Shown in pieces: positions 7,186 through 15,246 of a stretch of 15,636 nucleotides of DNA; within the stretch, counting starts at the first letter, position 1; the number at the start of each line of letters is the position of its first letter. The notes under the pieces are model-generated. The model was given only the letters and a program-made list of their open reading frames with translations, ran no database searches and was not told where the DNA came from. Source of the stretch: Gammaproteobacteria bacterium UBA4475 (GTDB lineage Bacteria > Pseudomonadota > Gammaproteobacteria > Pseudomonadales > Azotimanducaceae); contig DGOD01000143.1 in assembly GCA_002389265.1 (NCBI GenBank), positions 1-15,636 of the forward strand, read 5' to 3'. A program made the position numbers and the translations under genes.

Positions 7186-7256
7186 AATAAATGTTAGTCG
7201 GTATGAGTTGTCTTGCGACAGACTGTTGTGACCTTGCCTAACCCTCTGCAAGCCAT

Positions 7257-7285
7257 ATCATCGTGGGCTTTTCGCCCGCGGTGAT
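7257..7285 (+). terminator. Long hairpin between convergent genes, candidate terminator
   Basis: ATCATCGTGGGC (7257-7268) pairs with GCCCGCGGTGAT (7274-7285) around a TTTTC loop: twelve consecutive pairs, two of them G-U when read as plus-strand RNA. It lies 72 bases after the Trp-rich membrane protein stop and 65 bases past the Rieske gene stop on the other strand. No U-tract follows on either side, so it may be a Rho-assisted terminator or a 3'-end stabiliser. The wobble pairs favour plus-strand RNA. Confidence 0.5.
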
Positions 7286-7350
7286 CTGCCACACGCAGGG
7301 GCCTTATCTGCTTCACTGCGAGTCTGCATAAAGTGTCAACTCAGGACCGG

Positions 7351-8544
7351 CTAATGACTGTTCACAGTCAGTGGCGGCAGCCCTAATGCGCTTCGATAGG
7401 TATTATGATAATGATGCAGCGCAGGTTCGTTACGACCAAATGTCAGGTACTCTTGCGCCCCCGAGCGCATGCCCACATGGCTGCTTGCCGCTGCCACATA
7501 GTCTTCCTGTTGGATGATCTCACCAAAACCACGCATTCGACCCTGAATATCCAGCAATATCTGTCGAGTTTCTTCGCTCTCAGTGTGCGTCAAAAGCTCT
7601 GAATCAAGATAAAAGGAGATTTTTGAGTAACTGGCATGTGGATTCGCTTCCTCTGGATAAACTCGAACCAGAGTAGGACCTTCACGACCAATAATAAGCT
7701 GCACATTCGGAAACAAAAAATACACAGGCAAACTACCCTCTAGAACCTGCCAGTCAGCCTTTGACTGATATCGAAGGGTCTCGATATTTTTCAGACACAG
7801 CATCATGCGATGATTACGCTCGAAGGTGTCATACATCTGCACATTGCCGTAGAACTCGTGGGCCAGGGTGTTCTTGTGCAGAACGTTAAAATGATAAGTT
7901 TCACCAAAGGTATCATTCGCCAGCTTCCAGTTCATGGCATGGGGATAGGTGACTGCACCGCTACCGACAAATCGGCCAAGATTCCAGGACTCAAGCTCAG
8001 GACCCAATTCACCCAGACGCTCGTCCAGGTCAAGGGCGCCGTTCGGGCTCGGGTTGACGAACAACAAGCCATGCTTTTCTTCGGCCGGCAGACGCACCAA
8101 ACCATGACAAGATTTATCCACCGGGCCGAAGTGATCTTCTCTGGGTAACGCCACCAGTTCGCCCTGATTGCTGTAAGTCCAAGCGTGAAACGGACAACTG
8201 AAGGTTTGCTTTTTGCCACTGGCGGCCGCTTCTACAACGACACCGCGATGGCGGCAGACATTGAGAAAAGCATGGAATCGACCTTCGTTATCGCGGGTAC
8301 ATAAAATCGGCTTGCCCAGGTCGGTATTCGTAAAAAATGTTCCCGCCTCCGGCAGGTCCGCCGCCAGACCCAGTATGCTCGGGTAATCCTGAAAGAACAG
8401 ATCCCACTCCTGCTGCGCTCGTTCAGGACACAAATAGGTCGACACCGGAATTTTGACCTGGCCACCTGCATCCACATTCGTCGATGCGTCCAGGTGATCT
8501 AGCAACCCCTGTATGACTCGCTGCTGCTCAGTCTTCTTCATCAT
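7351..8544 (-). CDS. Rieske non-haem iron oxygenase, alpha (catalytic) subunit
   Basis: A 397-residue oxygenase component that would hydroxylate or dealkylate an organic substrate using O2 and electrons from a separate reductase. The Rieske [2Fe-2S] site is C97-R-H99 with 17 residues to C117-P-F-H120. The mononuclear iron site is NDTFGETYHFNVLH (210-223) giving H218 and H223, with D348 in QQEDY as probable third ligand. E215 holds the place of the bridging Asp of naphthalene dioxygenase (GDAYH), as in carnitine-oxygenase-like members. Length and domain order are normal. Start is ATG at 8544 or the next codon (8541); only a weak AGG precedes it. It is 56 bases downstream of msrB and may share its message. 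No beta subunit, ferredoxin or reductase lies in the window, so it probably works as a homo-oligomer with a distant reductase. The substrate is unknown. Confidence 0.94.
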   Translation of the reverse strand: MMKKTEQQRVIQGLLDHLDASTNVDAGGQVKIPVSTYLCPERAQQEWDLFFQDYPSILGLAADLPEAGTFFTNTDLGKPILCTRDNEGRFHAFLNVCRHRGVVVEAAASGKKQTFSCPFHAWTYSNQGELVALPREDHFGPVDKSCHGLVRLPAEEKHGLLFVNPSPNGALDLDERLGELGPELESWNLGRFVGSGAVTYPHAMNWKLANDTFGETYHFNVLHKNTLAHEFYGNVQMYDTFERNHRMMLCLKNIETLRYQSKADWQVLEGSLPVYFLFPNVQLIIGREGPTLVRVYPEEANPHASYSKISFYLDSELLTHTESEETRQILLDIQGRMRGFGEIIQQEDYVAAASSHVGMRSGAQEYLTFGRNEPALHHYHNTYRSALGLPPLTVNSH

Positions 8545-8600
8545 TCAGCCTGCTATGAGTTGAATATGACCTGCGGTGTTGCGGTTTCTAAAAAGCCCTG

Positions 8601-8975
8601 CTATTTCTCCGCCTCACTGCTGACAAATTTCATCGACACCGAGTTCACACAATGGCGAATATTCTTCACGGTCAGCCCTTCGCCGGTAAACACATGACCA
8701 AGATGACCATCACATTTGGCGCAGAGGATTTCAACCCGGCGGCCATCAGCGTCTGTTTCGCGCCTTACAGCGCCTTGGATTTCATCGTCAAAGCTCGGCC
8801 AGCCACAGTGAGAGTGGAACTTGTCGGCAGATCGATACAAAGGCGCATCGCATTGCCGACAGATATAGAGTCCGCCTTCGAAAAACTCATCATATTCGCC
8901 TGTAAAAGGTCGCTCAGTGCCTTTGTCGATAATGACATGGCGTTCTTCGGCAGTTAATTCATTTAGATCAGTCAT
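8601..8975 (-). CDS. msrB: Peptide methionine-(R)-S-oxide reductase MsrB
   Basis: A 124-residue cytoplasmic enzyme that reduces the R-sulfoxide of methionine in damaged proteins with thioredoxin. The zinc site is CRQC (C39, C42) with CAKC (C85, C88). [10 protein letters not shown] (53-62) and HLGHVF (91-96) are family blocks, and the catalytic cysteine is C109 in [11 protein letters not shown] (107-117). C57 sits in the SxCGWPSF block where some members keep their resolving cysteine. There is no signal peptide. The ATG at 8975 is preceded by GGAG about 9 bases away. It is first of a two-gene stretch with the Rieske oxygenase, which makes sense if the oxygenase generates oxidant stress, though chance proximity is possible. 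A terminator-like element separates it from the quinone oxidoreductase gene upstream. All key residues are present. Confidence 0.97.
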   Translation of the reverse strand: MTDLNELTAEERHVIIDKGTERPFTGEYDEFFEGGLYICRQCDAPLYRSADKFHSHCGWPSFDDEIQGAVRRETDADGRRVEILCAKCDGHLGHVFTGEGLTVKNIRHCVNSVSMKFVSSEAEK

Positions 8976-9040
8976 ATTGTATTGCTCCGTTCAATGGCCA
9001 TCGCATCAGGGCGCTGGCAGCAATCATGCCACAGTCACCG

Positions 9041-9066
9041 AAAATAAAAACCCCACCTAAGGCGGA
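9041..9066 (-). terminator. Rho-independent terminator of the quinone oxidoreductase-like gene
   Basis: Read on the minus strand, UCCGCC-UUA-GGUGGG forms a six-pair stem with two G-U pairs (9066-9052), followed soon by UUUUUAUUUU (9050-9041). It begins 28 bases after the oxidoreductase stop at 9094 and ends 65 bases before the msrB start, the right place to separate the two minus-strand units. The stem is short but the U-tract is good. Confidence 0.55.
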
Positions 9067-9093
9067 CGGAATTTAGCTCGCTCTCAGGTCTGA

Positions 9094-10119
9094 CTAAATA
9101 ACCGCCAATAAAATTTTACCGAAGTGCTGATTGGCCGCCATATAGGCTTGCGCATCGGCGGCCGCCTCAAGCGGGAACTCCCGGTCGATGGGTATACGGA
9201 AATCATTCGCCTCGAGTTTTGTCTGTAGATCCTGGATCATCAGCTGATTGATCCGCGCCACCTCCTCACGGCTGCGAGTTCGAAATGTCGCACCGATATA
9301 ATTAATTCGTCGCAATGCATGCAAGTCAAAATTGAATTCACCCTGCATACCACCGAGGCGTCCGACATTGACGATCGTGCCGGTGACGCGAGTTGCTCGC
9401 ATATTATTATTCGCCACACCACCAGAGACCTGGTCAACAATCAGATCAACGCCACGGTTGTCGGTGGCCTGGAGAACCTGCTCATGCCAGTCGGCGGTAC
9501 TCGAATCGAGCACCAGATCAGCGCCATAGTCCGCCAACTGCGCTCGTCTCGCTGAGTTCGTCGAGGTGCCTATCACCAGCTTCGCGCCAAGGTGCCGCGC
9601 GATCTGCAGGCCAATGATACCGACTCCGGAACTCGCGCCCTGAATCAGCACCGACTGGCCCGGTTGAAAGCGACCCAGAGTCACAAGCGCGTCGTGCATG
9701 GTGGACATTGCCACGGGCAAACAGGCGGCCTCAGCATAGGTCATGCCGTTGCCGAAGGCCGCATTACTGGGAATATGATGGGTCCGTACGGGATCAGCGA
9801 TAGCATATTCGGCATAGCCACCGGCGCCCGCGCACATGACCCGATCGCCAAGTTGAAAACCCTCAACCTGGGCACCAACGCCGATCACTTCGCCAGCCCA
9901 TTCAAGTCCCGCGACAGCCCCTGCACCACCCGCCTGGCCGTGGCGATGACCCGCGGCCATACCCAAATCAGCCCGGTTCAACGCTGCCCGATGAACTTTG
10001 ACCAATAGCTGCTGATCCGTGGGCACAGGGATCGGGCGCGAGACAATCTCAAGGCCTTGGGCGGTAATCGCGACGGCTTTCATCATAGTCGGCCGGCTGT
10101 TAACAGTTGTGCTGGGCAT
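9094..10119 (-). CDS. Medium-chain dehydrogenase/reductase, NADPH:quinone oxidoreductase-like
   Basis: A zinc-free MDR enzyme of about 341 residues that would reduce a quinone or an alpha,beta-unsaturated carbonyl with NADPH. With numbering from this ATG, the catalytic domain begins MMKAVAITAQGLEIVSRP (12-29), GLEWAGEVIGVGAQVEGFQL (71-90) is the conserved fold block, and the Rossmann motif GASSGVGIIGLQIARHLGA (161-179) ends a lead of VLIQ. VDLIVDQVSGG (224-234) and HFGKILLAV (332-340) are typical of quinone oxidoreductases. The start is doubtful. The frame opens at GTG 10131, ATG 10119 has a weak GAG 7 bases upstream, and homology as I know it begins at ATG 10083, which lacks a ribosome site; 10119 is a compromise. 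Transcription ends at the terminator just downstream. It is divergent from the amidohydrolase at 10286. The class is sure, the substrate unknown. Confidence 0.92.
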   Translation of the reverse strand: MPSTTVNSRPTMMKAVAITAQGLEIVSRPIPVPTDQQLLVKVHRAALNRADLGMAAGHRHGQAGGAGAVAGLEWAGEVIGVGAQVEGFQLGDRVMCAGAGGYAEYAIADPVRTHHIPSNAAFGNGMTYAEAACLPVAMSTMHDALVTLGRFQPGQSVLIQGASSGVGIIGLQIARHLGAKLVIGTSTNSARRAQLADYGADLVLDSSTADWHEQVLQATDNRGVDLIVDQVSGGVANNNMRATRVTGTIVNVGRLGGMQGEFNFDLHALRRINYIGATFRTRSREEVARINQLMIQDLQTKLEANDFRIPIDREFPLEAAADAQAYMAANQHFGKILLAVI

Positions 10120-10285
10120 CGTTGGACTCACGTTCGAATGACAGCTTCCAACACTATCACAGGTACGGCTTCAGGCTGAGTATTATGCTAATTCTCCCGC
10201 CGGACTTATGACCCAAGAAGTGACAAACATCGGGCGTTTGAGTAGTCTTTTACTATGTCTACTAGGTCTCCTAAAAGGTAACGCT

Positions 10286-11956
10286 ATGTTTGATCTCATT
10301 ATTAAAAATGCAAACATTGCCGATGGCACCGGCCAAGCCCTCTTCAGCGCCTCCATTGGCGTGAAAGATGGAATGATCACCGCCGTTGGCCAGGACCTTG
10401 GCCAGGCGACGCGGGAAATCGATGCCGAAGGTCATCTGGTCACCCCCGGGTTTGTGGATATCCATACCCACTATGACGGGCAGGTCTGTTGGGACAAACA
10501 GCTAACCCCCAGTTGCTGGCACGGTGTTACCACCACGGTGATGGGCAATTGCGGCGTAGGCTTTGCCCCTGTTCGTGCCGGTGACGAAAATCAACTGATC
10601 GAGCTGATGGAAAGCGTTGAGGACATCCCCGGCTCAGCGCTGAACGAAGGCATACCCTGGGGCTGGGAGACTTACAGCGAATACCTAGATGCGATTGATA
10701 CACCTTACGTCATGGATGTGGGCGGCCAGGTTCCCCATGTCGCCATTCGACGCTATGTGATGGGTGATCGCTGTTATGACGACGCCAATGATCACGACAT
10801 TGAGCGCATGGCGAGCGTCACTCGCGAGGCGCTGAAGGCTGGGGCCCTGGGATTTTCCACTTCACGCTTCTATGGCCACCTGGACAAGGCCGGTAATTTG
10901 GTCCCCGGCACCCACGCGGCCGCCAAGGAAATGCTAGCCATCGGTGGTGCATTCAAAGGGCTAGGCCATGGCACCATCGAAATCATCAGCGACTATCTGG
11001 AAGACGACGATGAGCTCAATTGGATCGAGCAGATCATGCGCGACACTGGCCGCACCATCACCACGCTCACGGCCCCAGGCAAGCGTGAAAAAATTTGGCA
11101 ACTGGCCGAAAAGATGAGCCAGTCAGGCCTAAGCCTGCGTCCTCAATGCGGAGCGCGGCCGGCTTCGATCTTGATGAGTCTTGAAGGAACGATCAATCCA
11201 CTGGCCATCTTCCCCAGCTATAAGGCCATCAGACAACTACCTCTGGATGAGCGTATCGCGCATCTAGCGGACCCGGCATTTCGAGAGAAGATCAAAACGG
11301 AGCAACCTATCCATCATCGCAACCCTGACGCGAAGCGCTTTACCACCAGCTATGACGAGATGTATCCCTTGGATGATGCTTTAAGTTACGAGCCAGGTAT
11401 CAAGGACAGTATCGCAGGCCTTGCCGAGGCGCGAGGGCTCGAGCCTCTGGACGTCTTGATGGACACGTTGGCAGAACAACGTCAGATCATCTTTTTCTTC
11501 GGTGGTTACAAGGGCAACCTGAGTCCCTATTTCGATAATATTGCCCGGGCGCACAGCGTCTTTGGGCTGTCAGACGGCGGCGCCCATTGCGGGGTTCTGT
11601 GTGACGCCAGCGTGCCGACTTATATGCTCAGTTATGTCGCTCGAGACAGAACTGTGGCCGACACGCTGCCACTAGAATTTATTGTCCACAAGATGACCCA
11701 AAACACCGCCAGTGTTTTTGGTCTGAATGATCGGGGAGTCATCGCGCCAGGATATCTTGCCGACTTTAATATCATCGACTACGCCAAGCTGCAGCTCGAA
11801 CCTCCTAAAATGGTGTATGACTTGCCGGGCGACGGCAAACGCCTGATTCAGAAGGCCAACGGCTATATCGCCACCATCAAACGGGGCGAAGTCACCTTTG
11901 AAAACGGCATAGCAACCGGCGCATTACCGGGCAAACTGCTGCGCGGCGGGACCTAA
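10286..11956 (+). CDS. Amidohydrolase, N-acyl-D-amino-acid deacylase (D-aminoacylase) family
   Basis: A 556-residue cytoplasmic metal hydrolase of the Amidohydro_3/D-aminoacylase group. It would cleave an amide, lactam or related bond; the real substrate is unknown. The start at ATG 10286 is preferred because AAAAGGT precedes it and homology begins at MFDLIIKNANIADGTG; the frame is open 26 codons further upstream from 10208, but that part looks non-homologous. Metal-site elements are VDIHTHYDGQ (57-66; H60, H62), the Cys loop VMGNCGVGFAPV (85-96; C89) and SDGGAHCG (429-436; D430). I do not find the HMRxE and HHK motifs that give the other zinc histidines in classic D-aminoacylase, so the metal centre may differ. 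It is longer than the usual 480 residues, like a subgroup seen in actinobacteria and gammaproteobacteria. It converges on the flavin monooxygenase gene with a 21-base gap. Confidence 0.93.
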   Translation: MFDLIIKNANIADGTGQALFSASIGVKDGMITAVGQDLGQATREIDAEGHLVTPGFVDIHTHYDGQVCWDKQLTPSCWHGVTTTVMGNCGVGFAPVRAGDENQLIELMESVEDIPGSALNEGIPWGWETYSEYLDAIDTPYVMDVGGQVPHVAIRRYVMGDRCYDDANDHDIERMASVTREALKAGALGFSTSRFYGHLDKAGNLVPGTHAAAKEMLAIGGAFKGLGHGTIEIISDYLEDDDELNWIEQIMRDTGRTITTLTAPGKREKIWQLAEKMSQSGLSLRPQCGARPASILMSLEGTINPLAIFPSYKAIRQLPLDERIAHLADPAFREKIKTEQPIHHRNPDAKRFTTSYDEMYPLDDALSYEPGIKDSIAGLAEARGLEPLDVLMDTLAEQRQIIFFFGGYKGNLSPYFDNIARAHSVFGLSDGGAHCGVLCDASVPTYMLSYVARDRTVADTLPLEFIVHKMTQNTASVFGLNDRGVIAPGYLADFNIIDYAKLQLEPPKMVYDLPGDGKRLIQKANGYIATIKRGEVTFENGIATGALPGKLLRGGT

Positions 11957-11977
11957 CATCAACCCGGACCCTGTCGC

Positions 11978-13492
11978 TTACGCTGCGCGGTCTGGCGCAT
12001 TGACCAGTTCTGCCTGATGGCTTGCCATAGACTCGCCGTTATCAAAAATCAGTGCGCCGTCTTCCAGGGGCGCATGCCGAATCATCTTCTTATCGAGCTT
12101 ATAGTTCTGGGTGTTCTGCCAGGGAATATGATCACCCTGCTTCGGGAACAGGTGCATTACTCGTGTCATATAGCCGGCTGAAAAATCGTCAATCCAGGGG
12201 CGCTGCTGCATATTTTGATCTTCCGCACGCAGGTGTGGGGTGCACTGGCGGGTGCCGGTCGCATCCATCTGGTTGATCAGTCGACACACGTACTCGGAAG
12301 TCAGATCGGCGCGCAAGGTCCAGGACGCATTCACATAGCCGAAGGTCTGTACAAGATTCGGGATGCCCGAATACATCATGCCCTTGTAGGTAAAGGTTTT
12401 AGCAAAGTCTACCGCCTCACCATCGATAGTGAAGGTAGCCCCCCCCAGAACTTCTAAATTAAGCCCCGTGGCAGTTACGATGATATCCGCCTCGAGTTCG
12501 TCGCCTGACTGCAGTTTGATACCCGTCGGCGTGAATCGATCGATATGGTCAGTAACCACCTTTGCCTTACCGGAGCGAATGGCACCAAACAGGTCGCCAT
12601 CAGGCACCAGACACATGCGCTGGTCCCAAGGGTTGTAGGTGGGCGTGAAATGCTTCGCTACATCATAGTCAGGCCCCAATTCTTTTCTGACCATATTCAG
12701 CAGCCAGGCTTTGATTTTCTTTGGCTGGGTTCGAGTGCGCTTGTAGAGGATGCCTTGCAGCAAGGTCTTCTGAAAACGACTGATTGAATAGGCGACCTTT
12801 TCCGGCAGATACTTGCGCAGGGTATTGGCAATCTTGTCTTCCGCCGGGCTCGAGACCACATAGGTGGGTGAGCGCTGTAACATCGTAATCGCCGCTGTCT
12901 CCTTGGCCATGGCTGGGATCAGCGTCATGGCCGTCGCACCACTGCCGATCACAATCACTTTTTTACCTTTGTAATCTAGGTCTTTGGGCCAAAACTGAGG
13001 GTGAACAATTTTGCCCTGAAAATCCTCTAACCCATCGAATTCGGGGGTATGGGCTGACTTATAGCTGTAATAACCACTGCACATGAGCAACATATTGCAT
13101 TGAAACTGGACCAGATCCCCTTGATCTCCAGTGGCCGCAGTCACTGTCCAACAGGCGTCTGCCGTTGACCAGGCCGCTGATTTCACCAGATGGTTAAAAC
13201 GAATATGCTGCCGAATGTGATTCTCATCGGCGGTCTCATTAACGTATTTCAGAATTGCGGGACCATCGGCAATCGCCTTCGCCTCGCGCCAGGGTTTAAA
13301 ACTGTAACCCAAGGTATACATGTCGCTGTCAGAGCGAATGCCGGGATAGCGAAACAGATCCCAGGTTCCACCGACCTCAGTGCGCCCTTCAAGAATGGCA
13401 TAGGTCTTACCCGGACATCGGTCCTGGAGATGGTACGCAGCACCGATACCGGACAAACCGGCACCCACGATAACAACGTCAAAATGATTCAT
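11978..13492 (-). CDS. EtaA/EthA-type flavin monooxygenase (Baeyer-Villiger monooxygenase)
   Basis: A 504-residue FAD- and NADPH-dependent oxygenase that would insert oxygen next to a ketone to give an ester or lactone, or oxidise sulfur compounds. It starts MNHFDVVIVGAGLSGIGAAY with the FAD GxGxxG at 10-15. EGRTEVGGTWDLFRYPGIR (35-53) is the flavin-binding block, FQGKIVHPQFWP (158-169) is the Baeyer-Villiger fingerprint, and VIVIGSGATAMTL (179-191) is the NADPH Rossmann motif. Many blocks (TLGYSF, NPWDQRMCLVPDGDLF, ATGLNLEVLGGAT) match what I recall of Mycobacterium EthA, the ethionamide activator. ATG 13492 is preferred over the TTG at 13510; AGG lies about 11 bases before it. An alpha/beta hydrolase gene lies 165 bases upstream on the same strand and could hydrolyse the ester product. 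No key residue is missing. The physiological ketone is unknown. Confidence 0.95.
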   Translation of the reverse strand: MNHFDVVIVGAGLSGIGAAYHLQDRCPGKTYAILEGRTEVGGTWDLFRYPGIRSDSDMYTLGYSFKPWREAKAIADGPAILKYVNETADENHIRQHIRFNHLVKSAAWSTADACWTVTAATGDQGDLVQFQCNMLLMCSGYYSYKSAHTPEFDGLEDFQGKIVHPQFWPKDLDYKGKKVIVIGSGATAMTLIPAMAKETAAITMLQRSPTYVVSSPAEDKIANTLRKYLPEKVAYSISRFQKTLLQGILYKRTRTQPKKIKAWLLNMVRKELGPDYDVAKHFTPTYNPWDQRMCLVPDGDLFGAIRSGKAKVVTDHIDRFTPTGIKLQSGDELEADIIVTATGLNLEVLGGATFTIDGEAVDFAKTFTYKGMMYSGIPNLVQTFGYVNASWTLRADLTSEYVCRLINQMDATGTRQCTPHLRAEDQNMQQRPWIDDFSAGYMTRVMHLFPKQGDHIPWQNTQNYKLDKKMIRHAPLEDGALIFDNGESMASHQAELVNAPDRAA

Positions 13493-13608
13493 AATCGTCA
13501 ACCTGTTCAAAGCTAAAACCTGGGAGTCAGCTTACCCTGTTCAGAGATCTTCAGCATCAGTCTGATATATTGTCATCATCCATGCTGATCTTTAGGTCAG
13601 TAGCAATC

Positions 13609-13642
13609 GGGGGCGCCTAGCCGGGGGCGCCTAGCCAGGGGG
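13609..13642. repeat. Tandem 14-base repeat GGGGGCGCCTAGCC, two perfect copies plus a partial third
   Basis: Copies lie at 13609-13622 and 13623-13636; after one extra A, five more G follow (13638-13642) as the beginning of a third. Each unit contains the palindrome GGCGCC, so the two units can pair with each other (13612-13617 with 13626-13631). It sits just past the alpha/beta hydrolase stop at 13658 in the gap before the flavin monooxygenase. It may be a slippage product, a weak transcript-end structure or a protein-binding site. Confidence 0.75.
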
Positions 13643-13657
13643 TGCAAAGACACCAAT

Positions 13658-14542
13658 CTAATCATGTGCCCGTGTATGTGTCGAGATAGCCTCAACGATG
13701 CCACCCCACAATGGTTGTGGCAGATTATGGCCCATGCCCTCAAACACTTTGAGTACCGCATCCTGGATTGCTGCGTGAGTGTCCATTCCCCCAGATACAG
13801 GGATCAACGGATCATTTTGTCCATGAATCACCAGGGTCGGCATCACCAATTTCTCGAGCCTGGGACGGCGGTTGCCCGTTGCCGCGACTGCGGCCATCTG
13901 GCGCGCCACCCCTTCAGGATAAAAACTGCGCTCATAATCACTCTGTGCCAACGCCCGTATCTCAGCCTCCGGCGCGGGGAAGCCAGGACCGCCAATCACC
14001 GCGGCATTTTTCACCGCTCGATCGAGGACCTCTTTAAGACTTTTCCCAGCGGGACTCATCAGTGCCGCCATCGCTTCAGGTGTCGCTTTCGGCAAGGTGG
14101 GGTCGCCTGTGGTCGACATAATTGACGTCATCGACTTCACCCTAGAACCATGTTCCAAAGCCATGACCTGAACGATCATGCCACCCAGTGAGGCACCACA
14201 AATATGTGCCGCCTGAATGTCCAGTGCCGTCAGTAAAGCGGCGGCATCATTGGCCATATCTGACAAGGAATAGGCCGCCGAAACTGGCTCGCCGGCAATC
14301 GCTTGGGCAAAAATTTTGGCCATATCAGGCATGCCTGCCGCGCCAAATTTCTGCGACAAACCCACATCCCGATTATCAAAACGAATCACATAATGGCCTT
14401 GTGCCGCCAGCAGCTCACACAATTCGCTACGCCACCGGGTCATCTGAGCACCGAGGCCCATGATGAGCAATAAGGGGCGACCGGCAGGTTCACCGAAAGT
14501 ATCGTACTCAATCAATATATCGTTAGCCGTAACGGACGCCAT
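13658..14542 (-). CDS. Alpha/beta-hydrolase fold esterase-like protein
   Basis: A 294-residue cytoplasmic hydrolase with the full catalytic triad: nucleophile S118 in the elbow CGASLGG (115-121), acid D244 in HGQNDPLIP (240-248) and H272 in GMGHNLP (269-275). LLLIMGLGAQMTRW (24-37) supplies the oxyanion loop, and YVIRFDNRDVGLS (51-63) is typical of carboxylesterase and hydroxynitrile-lyase-like members. The variable cap lies at about 145-225. The ATG at 14542 has GAGG about 8 bases upstream, and there is no signal peptide. The downstream gene on the same strand is an EthA-type Baeyer-Villiger monooxygenase, and pairs of this kind are a known way to turn a ketone into an ester and then alcohol plus acid. 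That functional link is inferred from adjacency. The gap between them is 165 bases with a tandem repeat, so they may be partly uncoupled. Confidence 0.93.
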   Translation of the reverse strand: MASVTANDILIEYDTFGEPAGRPLLLIMGLGAQMTRWRSELCELLAAQGHYVIRFDNRDVGLSQKFGAAGMPDMAKIFAQAIAGEPVSAAYSLSDMANDAAALLTALDIQAAHICGASLGGMIVQVMALEHGSRVKSMTSIMSTTGDPTLPKATPEAMAALMSPAGKSLKEVLDRAVKNAAVIGGPGFPAPEAEIRALAQSDYERSFYPEGVARQMAAVAATGNRRPRLEKLVMPTLVIHGQNDPLIPVSGGMDTHAAIQDAVLKVFEGMGHNLPQPLWGGIVEAISTHTRAHD

Positions 14543-14815
14543 GGTATGCCTCGAATGGGTGATGTTGGCGAATACTAAACCACAAAAACCGACCCTCTGC
14601 CAACGCCACGCTGCTGCGCAACCGTGCAGTAAGCCGCCATAATTAAAGATAATTGTCGCCCATCAAGAGGTTAGCACCGACCGGGGGATAACCTGTTAGG
14701 CAGAACTCAGGACTCACAAACCGAGGGTAAAACCATTGCTGTCAGCCTCACAACCACGCTTTCAAAAAATTAGCATTCGAGCCATCAGGCCTCGACAATA
14801 TAGCGAGTCCAAGGC

Positions 14816-15217
14816 GTGACGCTGTTGTTGCTGAAGGTGTTTTTGCTCTGGCTGTTGATGGCCGCCGGCGCTGTGCTCAATGGCGTCAGCCGCGACAAGC
14901 TGCTGACCCCTTGGCTTGGCCCACGCCCGGCCTTAACCCTCAGTGGACTCAGTCTGTCGATTCTGATCGGTGTCATCACCTATTTGACACTGCCCTGGCT
15001 TGGTCATTTACCCGAGGAGCTCTATCTGCTGATTGGCTGTTTCTGGGTCGCTTTAACGATGGCCTTAGAATATCTCTTAGGCCGCATTGTCCTGCATCAA
15101 TCCTGGCAGACGATCAGTGAACGTTTTAATCTCTCCGAAGGCAACCTGATGGTTTTAGTTCTGCTCGTCACAGCGGCCTCACCCTGGTGTGCAGCAAGAC
15201 TATTAGGCATGATATAA
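14816..15217 (+). CDS. Four-helix membrane protein of unknown function
   Basis: A 133-residue protein with helices near 2-22, 40-60, 69-90 and 111-130. I do not recognise the family. The start appears to be GTG at 14816, the first start codon after an in-frame TAG at 14801; a weak GAG lies 8 bases upstream, while no ATG comes early enough to keep the first helix. Loop features are NGVSRDKLLTPWLGPRPAL (22-40) after helix 1 and a charged stretch HQSWQTISERFNLSEGN (94-110) between helices 3 and 4. Only 29 bases separate it from the HapE-type monooxygenase start, so the two are probably co-transcribed. This suggests a membrane anchor, carrier or accessory role for that pathway, but nothing in the sequence proves it. 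It diverges from the alpha/beta hydrolase gene across 273 bases. Confidence 0.8.
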   Translation: MTLLLLKVFLLWLLMAAGAVLNGVSRDKLLTPWLGPRPALTLSGLSLSILIGVITYLTLPWLGHLPEELYLLIGCFWVALTMALEYLLGRIVLHQSWQTISERFNLSEGNLMVLVLLVTAASPWCAARLLGMI

Positions 15218-15246
15218 ACTCCCTGTCGTTCGATTTTGAGTTCACC

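Noticed and set aside
10208..10285. 26-codon extension at the start of the amidohydrolase frame
   Set aside because: ATG 10286 has an AAAAGGT site and matches the usual family N-terminus; the extension looks like leader DNA and has no ribosome site.
11964..11995. CCGGACC and GGTCTGG as a terminator between convergent genes
   Set aside because: One G-U pair, an 18-base loop and no U-tract; it also overlaps the end of the monooxygenase coding sequence.
13493..13510. TTG start giving six more residues to the EthA-type protein
   Set aside because: The ATG at 13492 has a ribosome site and matches the family N-terminus (FDVVIVGAG soon after Met).
14543..14815. Possible small gene or RNA in the divergent spacer
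   Set aside because: No frame with a ribosome site, no strong hairpin with U-tract; it only plausibly holds two divergent promoters that I could not pin down.
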